64,000 nucleotides of DNA from Turicibacter faecis (GCF_037076425.1 NZ_AP028127.1:1642001-1706000), one strand, 5' to 3'. Shown: positions 1 to 8,792, numbered from the stretch's first letter. Program-made: numbers and translations. The notes: generated from the letters alone by a model not told the origin.

Positions 1-223
1 CATACGGCTGTTTTTCACTCACTGGTTTATAAAGAAGCGGAACTAATTTTAATGAAAATAAAATCATAACAAGCTCCGACGTATCATAAACCGAATCCAT
101 TAAAACAGCCTGAGACTTTGATAAAATAGCGACTAAGAGCTCAACTAGTACAAATAAAATACCCGCTCCTAAAGAAATCTTTAATGCAACCTGTTCTTTT
201 TTCTCTTCTAGGCGTCTATTCAT
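1..223 (-). CDS. cation diffusion facilitator family transporter, N-terminal part (cut by window edge)
   Basis: The minus-strand frame starts with ATG at 223 and stays open to the window edge, giving about 74 residues beginning MNRRLEEKKEQ. A charged start is followed by a hydrophobic segment (about residues 14-30), then SKSQAVLMDSVYDTSELV, which resembles the first two membrane helices of CDF (cation efflux) proteins, where an Asp in helix 2 helps bind metal. A GGAAAG ribosome site lies about 11 bases upstream of the ATG. The family exports divalent metals (Zn, Fe, Mn) in exchange for protons; the substrate cannot be told here. The C-terminal part is outside the window. The family assignment is inferred from this short stretch. 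Confidence 0.6.
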   Translation of the reverse strand, partial: MNRRLEEKKEQVALKISLGAGILFVLVELLVAILSKSQAVLMDSVYDTSELVMILFSLKLVPLLYKPVSEKQPY

Positions 224-417
224 TTCTTTCACAACTTTCCTTTTCTACAATCTATATTGAATTATACTCGCCTCATCAAGAAAATTTGATTTTTTCTTTT
301 TTCTATTTTAAAACAAAAATAGACAATACGACCTCTAAGTTATCCTCGATTTCTATGGTTATGATTGAACCGCTTAGAGATCTTCAATTTAAAGCTATTT
401 CCGTGAATATGAAAACG

Positions 418-446
418 CAAAAAAGGCGTCCCTGAGGACACCTTTC
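418..446 (-). terminator. rho-independent terminator after tRNA-Leu(TAG)
   Basis: On the minus strand AAAGGTGTCC-TCA-GGGACGCCTTTTTT forms a stem with a short loop and a T run just downstream of the tRNA gene. Confidence 0.8.
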
Positions 447-457
447 ATGATATAAAT

Positions 458-541
458 TGGTGCGGGTAACAGGAGTCGAACCTGCACACCGAAGGTACTA
501 GAGCCTAAATCTAGCGCGTCTGCCAATTCCGCCATACCCGC
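458..541 (-). tRNA. tRNA-Leu (anticodon TAG)
   Basis: 84 nt with a long variable arm; acceptor GCGGGTA, anticodon loop TTTAGGC giving TAG, CCA encoded. It is a single-gene unit with its own promoter and terminator, apart from the large arrays. Confidence 0.95.
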
Positions 542-558
542 CATTCACTTACATTTTT

Positions 559-586
559 ATTATACCAAATTTGAGGTAAAAATCAA
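559..586 (-). promoter_or_regulatory. sigma-A-type promoter for tRNA-Leu(TAG)
   Basis: Minus strand TTGATT, 16-base spacer, TATAAT preceded by TGG (extended -10), about 18 bases upstream of the tRNA 5' end. Confidence 0.75.
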
Positions 587-624
587 CCCTGAAACTGCTA
601 TTTTTTCTTTAAATTTTCTTTTAA

Positions 625-655
625 ATAACTTAGGGGAAATAGCCCCTAAGTTATT
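625..655 (-). terminator. terminator of the helicase gene
   Basis: Hairpin TAACTTAGGGG / CCCCTAAGTTA, followed on the minus strand by TTTAAAAG. The hairpin includes the TAG stop codon of the helicase gene. Confidence 0.7.
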
Positions 656-3600
656 AACCCCCGATCTAGTTTTTCAATTTGATCTAAAATAGGTTGTAAC
701 GCCTTTTCCTGATTGCGATAAAAAACACTTCCGCGAAGGTGTATAAATGTCCATCCGGCTCTTTCAAGAACACGTTGACGTTCCATCTCCTGTTCAATCT
801 TTTCAACGCCATAGAACGTATCGCCATCACACTCGATCGCTAATCTGTAACGTCCACTCTCAATCACAAGGTCCATCTGATATTTTCCAATAGATACTTT
901 AGATTTAACAGCATAACCGTAAGACTCTAACGCCTTTTTCACATCACACTCTAACATCGTCTCGCACTCGCGACTCACTAATTCATACATAGGTTTCGGA
1001 TGCTGACAATACGCTAATAATTCATATCTTAAATCCTCAGATGACAACTGGCTCAATGTTACCGAATGATACAGTCGCATTTGAGAACGGGCTCGACTTG
1101 CCGCAACATTGAATCGTTGCGTATACATTTTCTTATTTAATGCGTTATATCTCATATTGGGTGCGATAACAAGCGATAAAAACATCACGTCACGCTCATC
1201 CCCCTGAAATGAATAAGCATCACCACAAATAATTTGACGTTCAACCATTACCTTCTCGCCAATTGCGTCTAACAGTAACCGCTGAATTAACTTAGCCTGT
1301 TCCCCTCCTAATAACGAAATAACCCCGATACTCTTACCTTCATAATTCTTATTTTCAACACAAGACTTAATATCTTCAACAATACGGATGGCCTCGTTAA
1401 GATTCGTCTTTCGCTCATCACGCGCACCATTCTCAACGTAAATAGACATGACAGGTTGCCCGATCCGCTCTGATAACTCAGGTAACTTTAATGGAATCAT
1501 CTCATTAAAATAGGCGAGCTTATTTGAAAAACCTATGATTTCAGGAACACAACGAAAATGTTCCTTTAACATCAACTTCCCTTTACTTGAAAAAACTCGA
1601 CATGCAATATCATAAAGTGATGTTTTCAAATCATATGTATTGCCATTTTCAATATTATATAAATAACGATCCATTAAACTTTTAACTGAGGCATCCGAAA
1701 TTCCAGGCATCACGGGACTAATCTGTTGATCGTCTCCGACAATAACCACACGCTTCCCACGCATTAATAGCGGTAAGCTCAACACATTACATTGGCTACT
1801 TTCATCAATAATTACGACATCAAATAACTCCGGATTCACCTTGAAGTTTTCAATGGCCTCCTTAGCGGGCATGATCCAAACCGGAATTGCACTTTGACAC
1901 TTTTCCATTTCAAGCCTTGCCTCTCTCCTAAACTTTTGAGCTTGGCGCCCCGTTCCCTTTCCAATACGATTCATGACTTGCATCCATGTTTGCAGAGCAC
2001 GATCTTCCTCTAGGGTAACCCGATTTAAAAGATTATTCCACGTCATCTTAAAAATTAATTGCTTTATAAGGGATGTTTCCTCTTTTTCAAGCATCCTAAG
2101 TTTTGTTTCTAACTCACCGCTTTTCCAATCCTCTAGTGAGTCTAAAAAGGTAACCAATTTAGCATAATCAATCATTTCTTGAAGGGTTCCAGGTAGCGGT
2201 TCTTTCACCCCTATTTTCATCGTAATTTCCGTTGCAAAAAGAGGCATTGTCCCTTTTAATACATTCAACAACTCATAAAAGTGTTGGTATTGTTCTTTCA
2301 TCTGATTCAAAAATTGAATCGTTGCAATTTTCTCCGAAAATAAGGCCAAATCTTTATTAACAAGTGCATCATAAATTTCCTGACCAATCGAGTGAATCTG
2401 TTCACCGATTAAAAGTGGCTTATATTTATTTAATAATACTTGATACACATCCTGCCATCCCTTTTGTCTCATTTTATTTTTGGTCAGTTCAATAGAGTAG
2501 GAAAGCGCCTTTAAATCAGATAAATTATCATAACCAATATCCTTATAGCCCGAAATAATAGGGCTTAAAAAAGCATTTAATTGCTTAATTTCCGCTAGAC
2601 ATTCCATAATAATCCCAAACTGTTTCATTTTTTGATTATGCGCGAAAAGGACCTGGGTTTCATTCCCCTCGATATAATCACCGCCATTTGGGGCCATATT
2701 TTTATTCCATATTTTCGAGAATTTGAGTAATAACTCACTTTTTTGTCGCCAAGCCTCTATCCGGTTTAATTCATCTAAGGTTGAAATTTTATGTCCATTA
2801 ATGCGCGTATTCTCATAAAAAGCACGAACATCTGAATTAAATGTTAAATAAAGGCCGCCAATTCCTTTACCTGACTGAAGTCTTTCCTTCAATGACGTCA
2901 TCATTTGATCATATTTAGGATGATCATAATAATTACACTCAATAATATCACTAACTAAAAGCACCTCAATCTCATTTAACCGATTCATAATATCCTTTAA
3001 TCGATTAAAAACGGTCTCCCAAATAAGTGAACGTTCCTCATTGAGTAAACATTCTTCTAAAATCCTTTGTTCTAGCGGATCCCTTAATTTATCAATCTTT
3101 TGACACAGTGGTTCGAGTTGCTGACTCAATGCTTCAATAAATGTTCGATTTTCTTCAAGTTCGTACAGCTTCGGCATGAGTTTTAGCTCTTCAATCCGTG
3201 TCAAATATCCCCTTTCCTCGTTTAATAGTTTACGATACTCCTCTAGACTCATTAAACGATTGAGGGCGGGTAACTTGAGATGGGCCACGTCTTGATGATG
3301 CTTAGGCAATGATCCCTTTAATTCCCATAAAGTGATAAACTGGTCCTCACTTAAAGGGACGGGCGCCTCCATGTCAACCTTATCCTTAATCCAGCCTAAA
3401 CGTTCGTAGTGAGCCGCAACCATTTGGGCAAATTCATACGGTTGACAGAGCTTATCCTTCCACATCTGACCTTTAGCATCTAACTCTTTAAAACGAACCA
3501 GATTACCTTTAGTCAAACTCATTTGACGACGAACCATGTCTAATTGGCGACTTAAAACTTGAATCTCTTTTTCCAATAATTTGGTATCATAGGTAGCTAA

Positions 3601-5046
3601 TCCATCAGAAATTGTTCGTATAGATTGTTCAATTTGGGCTAATGATTGCCGATCTCCCCCTAAAAAAGACACGCATAAAGGTTGAATTTCCTCCGGTAAC
3701 TTTTCAAGAAGAACACGAAGCGCCTTATCCTTTTCACTCGTTACTAACACACGTTTTCCATGCGCTAACAAATGAGAAATTAAATTAACAATCGTATGGC
3801 TTTTCCCCGTACCCGGTGGTCCCTGTACAGTCAAGGCAATATTATTAGCGAGCCTTCTTGCCACATCCTTTTGCTCCTCATTCGCAGGTAAGGGAAATAA
3901 TAATTGCTCACACGTTTTCTTCCACTCCCGCGCCTCAGAATCAGTCTGCTTCAATCCATCTACATCGATAATCGCTTGAAGCGGCTTTGGAATCATCCCG
4001 CCCTCACTGATATACTCAATCGTTGACTGTAAATCTTCCTTGAGCAACACCTCTGACCGCTTTCTTACAACTATCATGCTCTGTTGCCTAATCATCGGAA
4101 ACTTACTTACCAATGGCGCTTCATCAGCTGACAAATAAGCACCACTTGGATGCATATAATGAACCAATTGCCTCAAAATTCCCTCCGTTGTCTCCGAATC
4201 AAAGGGAGAAATAAACTGATCCAAAATACTTTCCTTTAATTGCATAATCTCCTGTTGGTTAGAAAACTCAACCCCTGCTAAAACTTCTAAATCCAGTTGA
4301 TAACCGCGGGTACCTGGCAATAATTTAGCGACACCATTTTCAGCATCAAAATCAAGTTCTAGCCTCATTACAAGCATCGGGTGATGAATCGGTTGCTTTA
4401 ACTGATAAGTTAACATCCCAATTCCCATCATTATTTCAAAGGAATGCTCCTCTGATTTCATCATTTGTCTTAATTGAAAAAAGTAATCATAAAGCTTTTG
4501 TACCTGACGTTTTTTCTTCTGAACAAGTGACCATTGACTCCATTTACTAATCCAAGCCTCATAATCAATTAGCAACTGTCTCATCGTCGACTCCGCTCCC
4601 TCAAGGCGTAAAAAAAGCTCATTTTTTTCAATTGTCGGCGCAAAAAAATCTAGCAATAAACGTTCCCAATCTGTTAAATTTACAAAGTTTAAATCAATTT
4701 TTTTTGCCTTTTCTTCTAATTGATTAAGTTGCTGCATCATAATTATATTAAGTTCATTAACCTCACAAACAGAACTTCCATCTTTAGTGTAATCAAATTT
4801 TAATAACGATAATACCTGTCCTATTTTATCGTCAAAAGAAGGATAATCATTTTTAAAAACTTGTTGGTGCACCTCTAGATAGGCCCGAGAATCAACACCA
4901 GCTCCTCCTAGAAAGCATCCTTCACCAACAGGCAACTCTTCTAACATCCATGTTTTTTCATACATTTTAATCTCACGAATCGGTTGATTCGTTAAATGAC
5001 GGAGTGCTAATAAATACTCAAATAACTGCTTTACCTTCTTGTTCAA
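646..5046 (-). CDS. SF1 (DNA2/NAM7-like) helicase with C-terminal Vsr/DUF559-like nuclease domain
   Basis: Very large protein (about 1,466 residues). A long N-terminal region of unknown fold is followed by a Walker A motif GPPGTGKSHT near residue 410, a long coiled-coil-rich insertion, then Walker B VVIIDESSQC (about 1,080), GDDQQISP and the late SF1 motifs (QGDERDVM, VAASRAR). The last about 100 residues contain MDLVIES and LAIECDGDTFYG, the D...ExD core of the PD-(D/E)XK Vsr/DUF559 nuclease fold. It probably unwinds and cuts nucleic acid. The order helicase then Vsr-like nuclease recalls the Hhe anti-phage protein (DUF4011-helicase-Vsr), but a DUF4011 domain is not confirmed, so a defence role is inference. 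It is monocistronic. The start is uncertain: GTG at 5055 overlaps the ribosome site, and TTG at 5046 has GGGAG about 8 bases upstream, so TTG is preferred. Confidence 0.8.
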   Translation of the reverse strand: MNKKVKQLFEYLLALRHLTNQPIREIKMYEKTWMLEELPVGEGCFLGGAGVDSRAYLEVHQQVFKNDYPSFDDKIGQVLSLLKFDYTKDGSSVCEVNELNIIMMQQLNQLEEKAKKIDLNFVNLTDWERLLLDFFAPTIEKNELFLRLEGAESTMRQLLIDYEAWISKWSQWSLVQKKKRQVQKLYDYFFQLRQMMKSEEHSFEIMMGIGMLTYQLKQPIHHPMLVMRLELDFDAENGVAKLLPGTRGYQLDLEVLAGVEFSNQQEIMQLKESILDQFISPFDSETTEGILRQLVHYMHPSGAYLSADEAPLVSKFPMIRQQSMIVVRKRSEVLLKEDLQSTIEYISEGGMIPKPLQAIIDVDGLKQTDSEAREWKKTCEQLLFPLPANEEQKDVARRLANNIALTVQGPPGTGKSHTIVNLISHLLAHGKRVLVTSEKDKALRVLLEKLPEEIQPLCVSFLGGDRQSLAQIEQSIRTISDGLATYDTKLLEKEIQVLSRQLDMVRRQMSLTKGNLVRFKELDAKGQMWKDKLCQPYEFAQMVAAHYERLGWIKDKVDMEAPVPLSEDQFITLWELKGSLPKHHQDVAHLKLPALNRLMSLEEYRKLLNEERGYLTRIEELKLMPKLYELEENRTFIEALSQQLEPLCQKIDKLRDPLEQRILEECLLNEERSLIWETVFNRLKDIMNRLNEIEVLLVSDIIECNYYDHPKYDQMMTSLKERLQSGKGIGGLYLTFNSDVRAFYENTRINGHKISTLDELNRIEAWRQKSELLLKFSKIWNKNMAPNGGDYIEGNETQVLFAHNQKMKQFGIIMECLAEIKQLNAFLSPIISGYKDIGYDNLSDLKALSYSIELTKNKMRQKGWQDVYQVLLNKYKPLLIGEQIHSIGQEIYDALVNKDLALFSEKIATIQFLNQMKEQYQHFYELLNVLKGTMPLFATEITMKIGVKEPLPGTLQEMIDYAKLVTFLDSLEDWKSGELETKLRMLEKEETSLIKQLIFKMTWNNLLNRVTLEEDRALQTWMQVMNRIGKGTGRQAQKFRREARLEMEKCQSAIPVWIMPAKEAIENFKVNPELFDVVIIDESSQCNVLSLPLLMRGKRVVIVGDDQQISPVMPGISDASVKSLMDRYLYNIENGNTYDLKTSLYDIACRVFSSKGKLMLKEHFRCVPEIIGFSNKLAYFNEMIPLKLPELSERIGQPVMSIYVENGARDERKTNLNEAIRIVEDIKSCVENKNYEGKSIGVISLLGGEQAKLIQRLLLDAIGEKVMVERQIICGDAYSFQGDERDVMFLSLVIAPNMRYNALNKKMYTQRFNVAASRARSQMRLYHSVTLSQLSSEDLRYELLAYCQHPKPMYELVSRECETMLECDVKKALESYGYAVKSKVSIGKYQMDLVIESGRYRLAIECDGDTFYGVEKIEQEMERQRVLERAGWTFIHLRGSVFYRNQEKALQPILDQIEKLDRGLIT

Positions 5047-5139
5047 ACCCTTCACTCCCTTAATTCACACTTTTTTTCATTATATCACATAAACTAACAA
5101 TCTCCGTCCTATTATAGGATTACATATTCCGACAAAATA

Positions 5140-5170
5140 AACAAAAGATGTCTATAAACACTAGACATCC
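5140..5170 (-). terminator. terminator overlapping the stop of the small membrane protein gene
   Basis: Minus strand GATGTCTAG-tgttt-ATAGACATC followed by TTTTGTTT; the stem includes the TAG stop. Confidence 0.7.
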
Positions 5171-5448
5171 CCTAAAATAATTGGAATTTCTACCAATTCC
5201 GTATTTGATTTTTCCTCCCCTGTTAAAGAAAGACGACTGCCTCCGATTAGAACCACAATTAAGAAAAAGAAGATTAAAATTAAAAACATCAAAAAATGTA
5301 ATCGGCGATGCATCGGATGGTCTATAGGTGGAGTTTCCTTTGATAAATAACCCGTTGTAACTCCCGCCTCTTTTAATACTTCTTTACTGAATTCCTGATC
5401 ATGATGACATTCATCACAGTTAATAGGAGCACTATCATTTTCATTCAT
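5161..5448 (-). CDS. small single-pass membrane protein with an N-terminal CxxC
   Basis: 95 residues. The ATG at 5448 is chosen because AAAGGAGGG lies 6 bases upstream; a longer frame to 5499 has no such site. The N-terminal part has CDECHHDQEF, a Cys/His cluster that could bind a metal. One strong transmembrane segment (about residues 49-67, FLMFLILIFFFLIVVLIGG) follows, then a short polar tail. No family is recognised. It stands alone between two terminators. Confidence 0.6.
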   Translation of the reverse strand: MNENDSAPINCDECHHDQEFSKEVLKEAGVTTGYLSKETPPIDHPMHRRLHFLMFLILIFFFLIVVLIGGSRLSLTGEEKSNTELVEIPIILGDV

Positions 5449-5503
5449 AATAATCCCTCCTTTACTAGTTATTATATTGACTTTTTTTCTATTTGACACA
5501 AAA

Positions 5504-5550
5504 AAAGAACTTATGTCTTAAACAGTTTTCATGTTTGACATAAGTTCTTT
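5504..5550 (-). terminator. long hairpin terminator after the flavoenzyme gene
   Basis: AAAGAACTTATGTC and its inverted copy GACATAAGTTCTTT flank a 19-base loop, just downstream of the 5562 stop, with T runs on both sides. Confidence 0.75.
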
Positions 5551-5561
5551 CATTCAAAACT

Positions 5562-6896
5562 TTACTTTGCAACACTTCCTGCTATATTTAAAACATCCCA
5601 AGTTCTTGAAAATGGTGGTGCATAGCATAAATCTAACATTGCCAATTGGTCTGTCGTTAAACGTGCAAAAATAGCCGTTGCCAAAACATTAACACGTTGA
5701 ACAGCATCTTTGCGTCCAACAACCTGTCCCCCTAAAATAACTTTCGTATGAGCATCATAAATTAACTTAACAGATATTTTAGATTGTCCAGGATAGTATG
5801 AGGTTTGGTTCATATCAGTAATAAAGACAGAGCGATAATCAATTCCTAAATCTTGCACTTCTTTTTCAGATAATCCTGTGCGTCCCGCCTCTAAACTTAA
5901 GACCTTCAAACAAGCAGAGGCCAAAGATCCGTTAAACTTCTTATGAGCCCCAGCTAAATTTTCACCAATAATACGTCCCATCTTATTAGCACCAGTTGCT
6001 AAAGGAATATATGCAGGATCCTTCTTTAAACGATGAGAAATAGTTGCACAATCTCCTGCGGCATAAATGCCCTGTACTGAAGTACGCCCTTCCTCATCAA
6101 TAATAATTGCCCCATTTGCCGTCATCTCAAGGCCACTATCCTTTAAAAAGGTTGTATTAGGACGAACACCCGTTGTTAAAACAACTAAATCAATATCAAA
6201 TATTCCATCAGTTGACACAACTTTTTGCACCTGAGTGTCGCCGATTAACTCAGTAACCGTATTATTCAAGTGTAAGTGAACGCCTTGCTGTCTTAATTCT
6301 TCCTCTAAAATATCTGTAACTTCCTTATCAAATGTATCAACAAGTACGCGGTCATTTAATTGAAATACGTGTATCTCTTTCCCGTATTGCTTAGCTGCCT
6401 CAACAACCTCTAAACCAATAAATCCTGCCCCAACAATCGCAATACGTTTTAAAGCCTCATTAGCCATCATATTTTTTAAAGCTAGACCATCTTCCATACT
6501 TTTTAAGGTGAAAACATTCCCTACATGAACATTTTTTATCGGAGGAATAATAGCGCTCGCACCTGTTGCAATCATCAATTGATCATAATGATCTGTAAAG
6601 ATCTCTTCAGTTAATAAATTTTTAACCGATACCGTTTGATTCATCGTATTAATAGACAAAACCTCATGTTCTGTATTAACCGAAATACCTGAAGCATTAA
6701 ACTGTTCTGCTGTTCGAGCAATCATCTTATTTGAATCCTCAAAAAAGTTTCCAACAAAATAAGGTAATCCGCAAGCCCCAAACGAAACATGCTTAGATTT
6801 TTCATACACAACAACGTCGGCTTCCTTATTCGCACGTTTTAACTTTGCAGCCGCGCTCATCCCAGCAGCAACACCACCGATTATAATCACTTTCAT
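5562..6896 (-). CDS. CoA-disulfide reductase / NADH oxidase family flavoprotein
   Basis: 444 residues, the usual length of class III pyridine nucleotide-disulfide oxidoreductases. FAD-binding GGVAAG is at residues 7-12, a redox Cys lies in SFGACGLPYF (Cys42), a second dinucleotide motif GAGFIGLE at about 156-163 binds NAD(P)H, and IYAAGDCA near residue 277 contacts FAD. The context around the Cys resembles CoA-disulfide reductases and persulfide-reducing relatives more than water-forming Nox enzymes, so it probably reduces disulfides or peroxides with NAD(P)H during oxidative stress. The exact substrate is uncertain. GGGAGG lies upstream of the ATG at 6896. No rhodanese or SirA domain is fused to it. 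Confidence 0.85.
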   Translation of the reverse strand: MKVIIIGGVAAGMSAAAKLKRANKEADVVVYEKSKHVSFGACGLPYFVGNFFEDSNKMIARTAEQFNASGISVNTEHEVLSINTMNQTVSVKNLLTEEIFTDHYDQLMIATGASAIIPPIKNVHVGNVFTLKSMEDGLALKNMMANEALKRIAIVGAGFIGLEVVEAAKQYGKEIHVFQLNDRVLVDTFDKEVTDILEEELRQQGVHLHLNNTVTELIGDTQVQKVVSTDGIFDIDLVVLTTGVRPNTTFLKDSGLEMTANGAIIIDEEGRTSVQGIYAAGDCATISHRLKKDPAYIPLATGANKMGRIIGENLAGAHKKFNGSLASACLKVLSLEAGRTGLSEKEVQDLGIDYRSVFITDMNQTSYYPGQSKISVKLIYDAHTKVILGGQVVGRKDAVQRVNVLATAIFARLTTDQLAMLDLCYAPPFSRTWDVLNIAGSVAK

Positions 6897-6952
6897 AATA
6901 AACCTCCCTGAATCAATATCACTGGCAGTTCAACTATTATATATGATTTTTA

Positions 6953-6979
6953 ATAAAAAAAACACCCCGAAGGATGTTA
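6953..6979 (-). terminator. terminator of tRNA array 1
   Basis: Minus strand AACATCC-TTCG-GGGTGTT followed by eight T residues. Near-identical terminators end arrays 2 and 3. Confidence 0.9.
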
Positions 6980-6988
6980 AAATCATAT

Positions 6989-7062
6989 TGGAGCGGGTGA
7001 AGAGAATCGAACTCTCACAGTCAGCTTGGAAGGCTGAAGTTCTACCATTAAACTACACCCGC
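6989..7062 (-). tRNA. tRNA-Gly (TCC), array 1
   Basis: 74 nt, acceptor GCGGGTG, loop CTTCCAA, CCA encoded. Last gene of the array 1 transcript. Confidence 0.95.
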
Positions 7063-7066
7063 ATAC

Positions 7067-7143
7067 TGGGGCGACTGATGGGAATCGAACCCACGAATGT
7101 CGGAGCCACAATCCGATGCGTTAACCACTTCGCCACAATCGCC
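7067..7143 (-). tRNA. tRNA-His (GTG), array 1
   Basis: Loop TTGTGGC gives GTG. The extra 5' G typical of tRNA-His is encoded, facing C73. Confidence 0.95.
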
Positions 7144-7144
7144 A

Positions 7145-7218
7145 TGGCAGGGGTGACAGGAATCGAACCCACACTAACGGTTTTGGAGACCGCTGTTCTA
7201 CCGTTAAACTACACCCCT
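7145..7218 (-). tRNA. tRNA-Trp (CCA), array 1
   Basis: 74 nt, acceptor AGGGGTG, loop CTCCAAA gives CCA. Only Trp gene in the window; arrays 2 and 3 lack it at the matching place. Confidence 0.95.
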
Positions 7219-7230
7219 ATTATTTAAATA

Positions 7231-7306
<76 letters not shown>

Positions 7307-7312
7307 TTTTTA

Positions 7313-7389
7313 TGGCGCCCCAACTAGGACTCGAACCTAGGACCCCTTGATTAACAGTCAAGTGCTCTAACCAACTGAGCTATTGAGGC
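7313..7389 (-). tRNA. tRNA-Asn (GTT), array 1 copy 1
   Basis: 77 nt, loop CTGTTAA gives GTT. The acceptor GCCTCAA/TTGGGGC has one T-G wobble. Directly downstream of a 5S gene. Confidence 0.95.
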
Positions 7390-7398
7390 TTTTTTGTT

Positions 7399-7508
7399 GC
7401 CCAGCAACGTCCTACTCTCGCACTTTCGTACTACCATCGGCGCTAAGAAGCTTAACTTCTGTGTTCGGTATGGGAACAGGTGTGACCTTCTTGCTATCAT
7501 TACTGGAC
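7399..7508 (-). rRNA. rrf: 5S rRNA, copy 1
   Basis: About 110 nt. The ends GTCCAGTAA and TTGCTGGGC pair as helix I. It contains the conserved CACACCTGTTCCCATACC-type core and GCGCCGATGGTAGT. No 16S or 23S gene is adjacent; it sits inside a tRNA array. Confidence 0.93.
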
Positions 7509-7514
7509 CTTTTT

Positions 7515-7603
7515 TGGTGCCTAGGGCCGGAATCGAACCGGCACGGGTGTCACCACCCGCAGGATTTTAAGTCCTGTGCGTCTACCAGTTCCGCCACCCA
7601 GGC
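7515..7603 (-). tRNA. tRNA-Leu (TAA), array 1 copy 1
   Basis: 89 nt with long variable arm, acceptor GCCTGGG, loop CTTAAAA gives TAA. Confidence 0.95.
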
Positions 7604-7638
7604 ATTTCATCATTTCAGGCACGCGCCTTTTTTCAAAA

Positions 7639-7714
7639 TGGTGTCCTGCAGAGGACTCGAACCTCTGACCCTCTGATTAAAAGTCAGATGCTCTACCAAC
7701 TGAGCTAGCAGGAC
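7639..7714 (-). tRNA. tRNA-Lys (TTT), array 1 copy 1
   Basis: 76 nt, acceptor GTCCTGC, loop CTTTTAA gives TTT. Confidence 0.95.
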
Positions 7715-7719
7715 ATCAT

Positions 7720-7794
7720 TGGCTGGGCTAGCTGGATTCGAACCAGCGCATGACGGAGTCAAAGTCCGTTGCCTTACCGCTTGGCTATAGCCCA
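7720..7794 (-). tRNA. tRNA-Gln (TTG), array 1 copy 1
   Basis: 75 nt, acceptor TGGGCTA, loop CTTTGAC gives TTG. Confidence 0.95.
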
Positions 7795-7802
7795 TTCTTA
7801 AA

Positions 7803-7878
7803 TGGTGGCTTGGGACGGAATCGAACCGCCGACACAAGGATTTTCAGTCCTTTGCTCTACCGACTGAGCTACCAAGCC
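7803..7878 (-). tRNA. tRNA-Phe (GAA), array 1 copy 1
   Basis: 76 nt, acceptor GGCTTGG, loop CTGAAAA gives GAA. Confidence 0.95.
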
Positions 7879-7889
7879 TTTTATTTAAA

Positions 7890-7965
7890 TGGCGGTCCAG
7901 ACGGGAATCGAACCCGCGATCTCCTGCGTGACAGGCAGGCATGTTAACCGCTACACCACTGGACC
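7890..7965 (-). tRNA. tRNA-Asp (GTC), array 1 copy 1
   Basis: 76 nt, acceptor GGTCCAG, loop CTGTCAC gives GTC. Confidence 0.95.
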
Positions 7966-7968
7966 TTT

Positions 7969-8044
<76 letters not shown>

Positions 8045-8063
8045 ATGTTTATTTATTTTAATA

Positions 8064-8156
8064 TGGCGGAGGAAGAGGGATTCGAACCCCCGCGACGCTT
8101 TCACGCCCTGTCGGTTTTCAAGACCGATCCCTTCAGCCGGACTTGGGTATTCCTCC
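8064..8156 (-). tRNA. tRNA-Ser (TGA), array 1 copy 1
   Basis: 93 nt with long variable arm, acceptor GGAGGAA, loop CTTGAAA gives TGA. Confidence 0.95.
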
Positions 8157-8174
8157 ATTTTTCCATATTTATTT

Positions 8175-8251
8175 TGGTAGCGGAGGAGGGACTCGAACCC
8201 CCAACCTCACGGGTATGAACCGTACGCTCTAGCCAGTTGAGCTACTCCGCC
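8175..8251 (-). tRNA. tRNA-Met (CAT, elongator), array 1 copy 1
   Basis: 77 nt, acceptor GGCGGAG, loop TTCATAC. The body resembles Bacillus elongator tRNA-Met rather than tRNA-Ile2. Confidence 0.92.
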
Positions 8252-8303
8252 TTCATTTTATATTAATTTTTCAAATATAATCTTTCTAAAAGATAATATT
8301 TTA

Positions 8304-8380
8304 TGGCGCCCCAACTAGGACTCGAACCTAGGACCCCTTGATTAACAGTCAAGTGCTCTAACCAACTGAGCTATTGAGGC
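8304..8380 (-). tRNA. tRNA-Asn (GTT), array 1 copy 2
   Basis: Identical to the copy at 7313; begins the second 990-bp unit. Confidence 0.95.
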
Positions 8381-8390
8381 TTTTTTTATT

Positions 8391-8500
8391 GCCCAGCAAC
8401 GTCCTACTCTCGCACTTTCGTACTACAATCGGCGCTAAGAAGCTTAACTTCTGTGTTCGGTATGGGAACAGGTGTGACCTTCTTGCTATCATTACTGGAC
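8391..8500 (-). rRNA. rrf: 5S rRNA, copy 2
   Basis: As copy 1, but with GATTGTAGT instead of GATGGTAGT in the loop E strand (shared with copy 3). Confidence 0.92.
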
Positions 8501-8505
8501 CTTTT

Positions 8506-8593
8506 TGGTGCCTAGGCCGGAATCGAACCGGCACGGGTGTCACCACCCGCAGGATTTTAAGTCCTGTGCGTCTACCAGTTCCGCCACCCAGGC
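8506..8593 (-). tRNA. tRNA-Leu (TAA), array 1 copy 2, one base deleted
   Basis: 88 nt instead of 89. One C is missing where the T stem meets the 3' acceptor strand (CCGGCCTAGGC rather than CCGGCCCTAGGC), so either the acceptor or the T stem loses a pair. It may be impaired. A sequencing error is possible. Confidence 0.85.
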
Positions 8594-8628
8594 ATTTCAT
8601 TATTTCAGGCACGCGCCTTTTTTTAAAA

Positions 8629-8704
8629 TGGTGTCCTGCAGAGGACTCGAACCTCTGACCCTCTGATTAAAAGTCAGATGCTCTACCAACTGAGCTAGCA
8701 GGAC
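8629..8704 (-). tRNA. tRNA-Lys (TTT), array 1 copy 2
   Basis: Identical body to the copy at 7639. Confidence 0.95.
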
Positions 8705-8709
8705 ATCAT

Positions 8710-8784
8710 TGGCTGGGCTAGCTGGATTCGAACCAGCGCATGACGGAGTCAAAGTCCGTTGCCTTACCGCTTGGCTATAGCCCA
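8710..8784 (-). tRNA. tRNA-Gln (TTG), array 1 copy 2
   Basis: Identical body to the copy at 7720. Confidence 0.95.
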
Positions 8785-8792
8785 TTCTTAAA

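Noticed and set aside
184-435. An 83-codon plus-strand frame at the left edge
   Set aside because: It is opposite the N-terminus of the cation-efflux gene and a tRNA terminator; no family or ribosome site.
7604-7638. GGCGCGTGCC hairpin between Lys and Leu tRNA genes as a terminator
   Set aside because: Short stem, and in the direction of transcription it is followed by TGAAATGATG rather than a T run; it recurs in all copies as ordinary spacer or processing sequence.
8175-8251. tRNA-Ile2 (CAT, lysidine) instead of Met
   Set aside because: The acceptor and anticodon stem match the elongator Met tRNA of Bacillus, not the Ile2 pattern.
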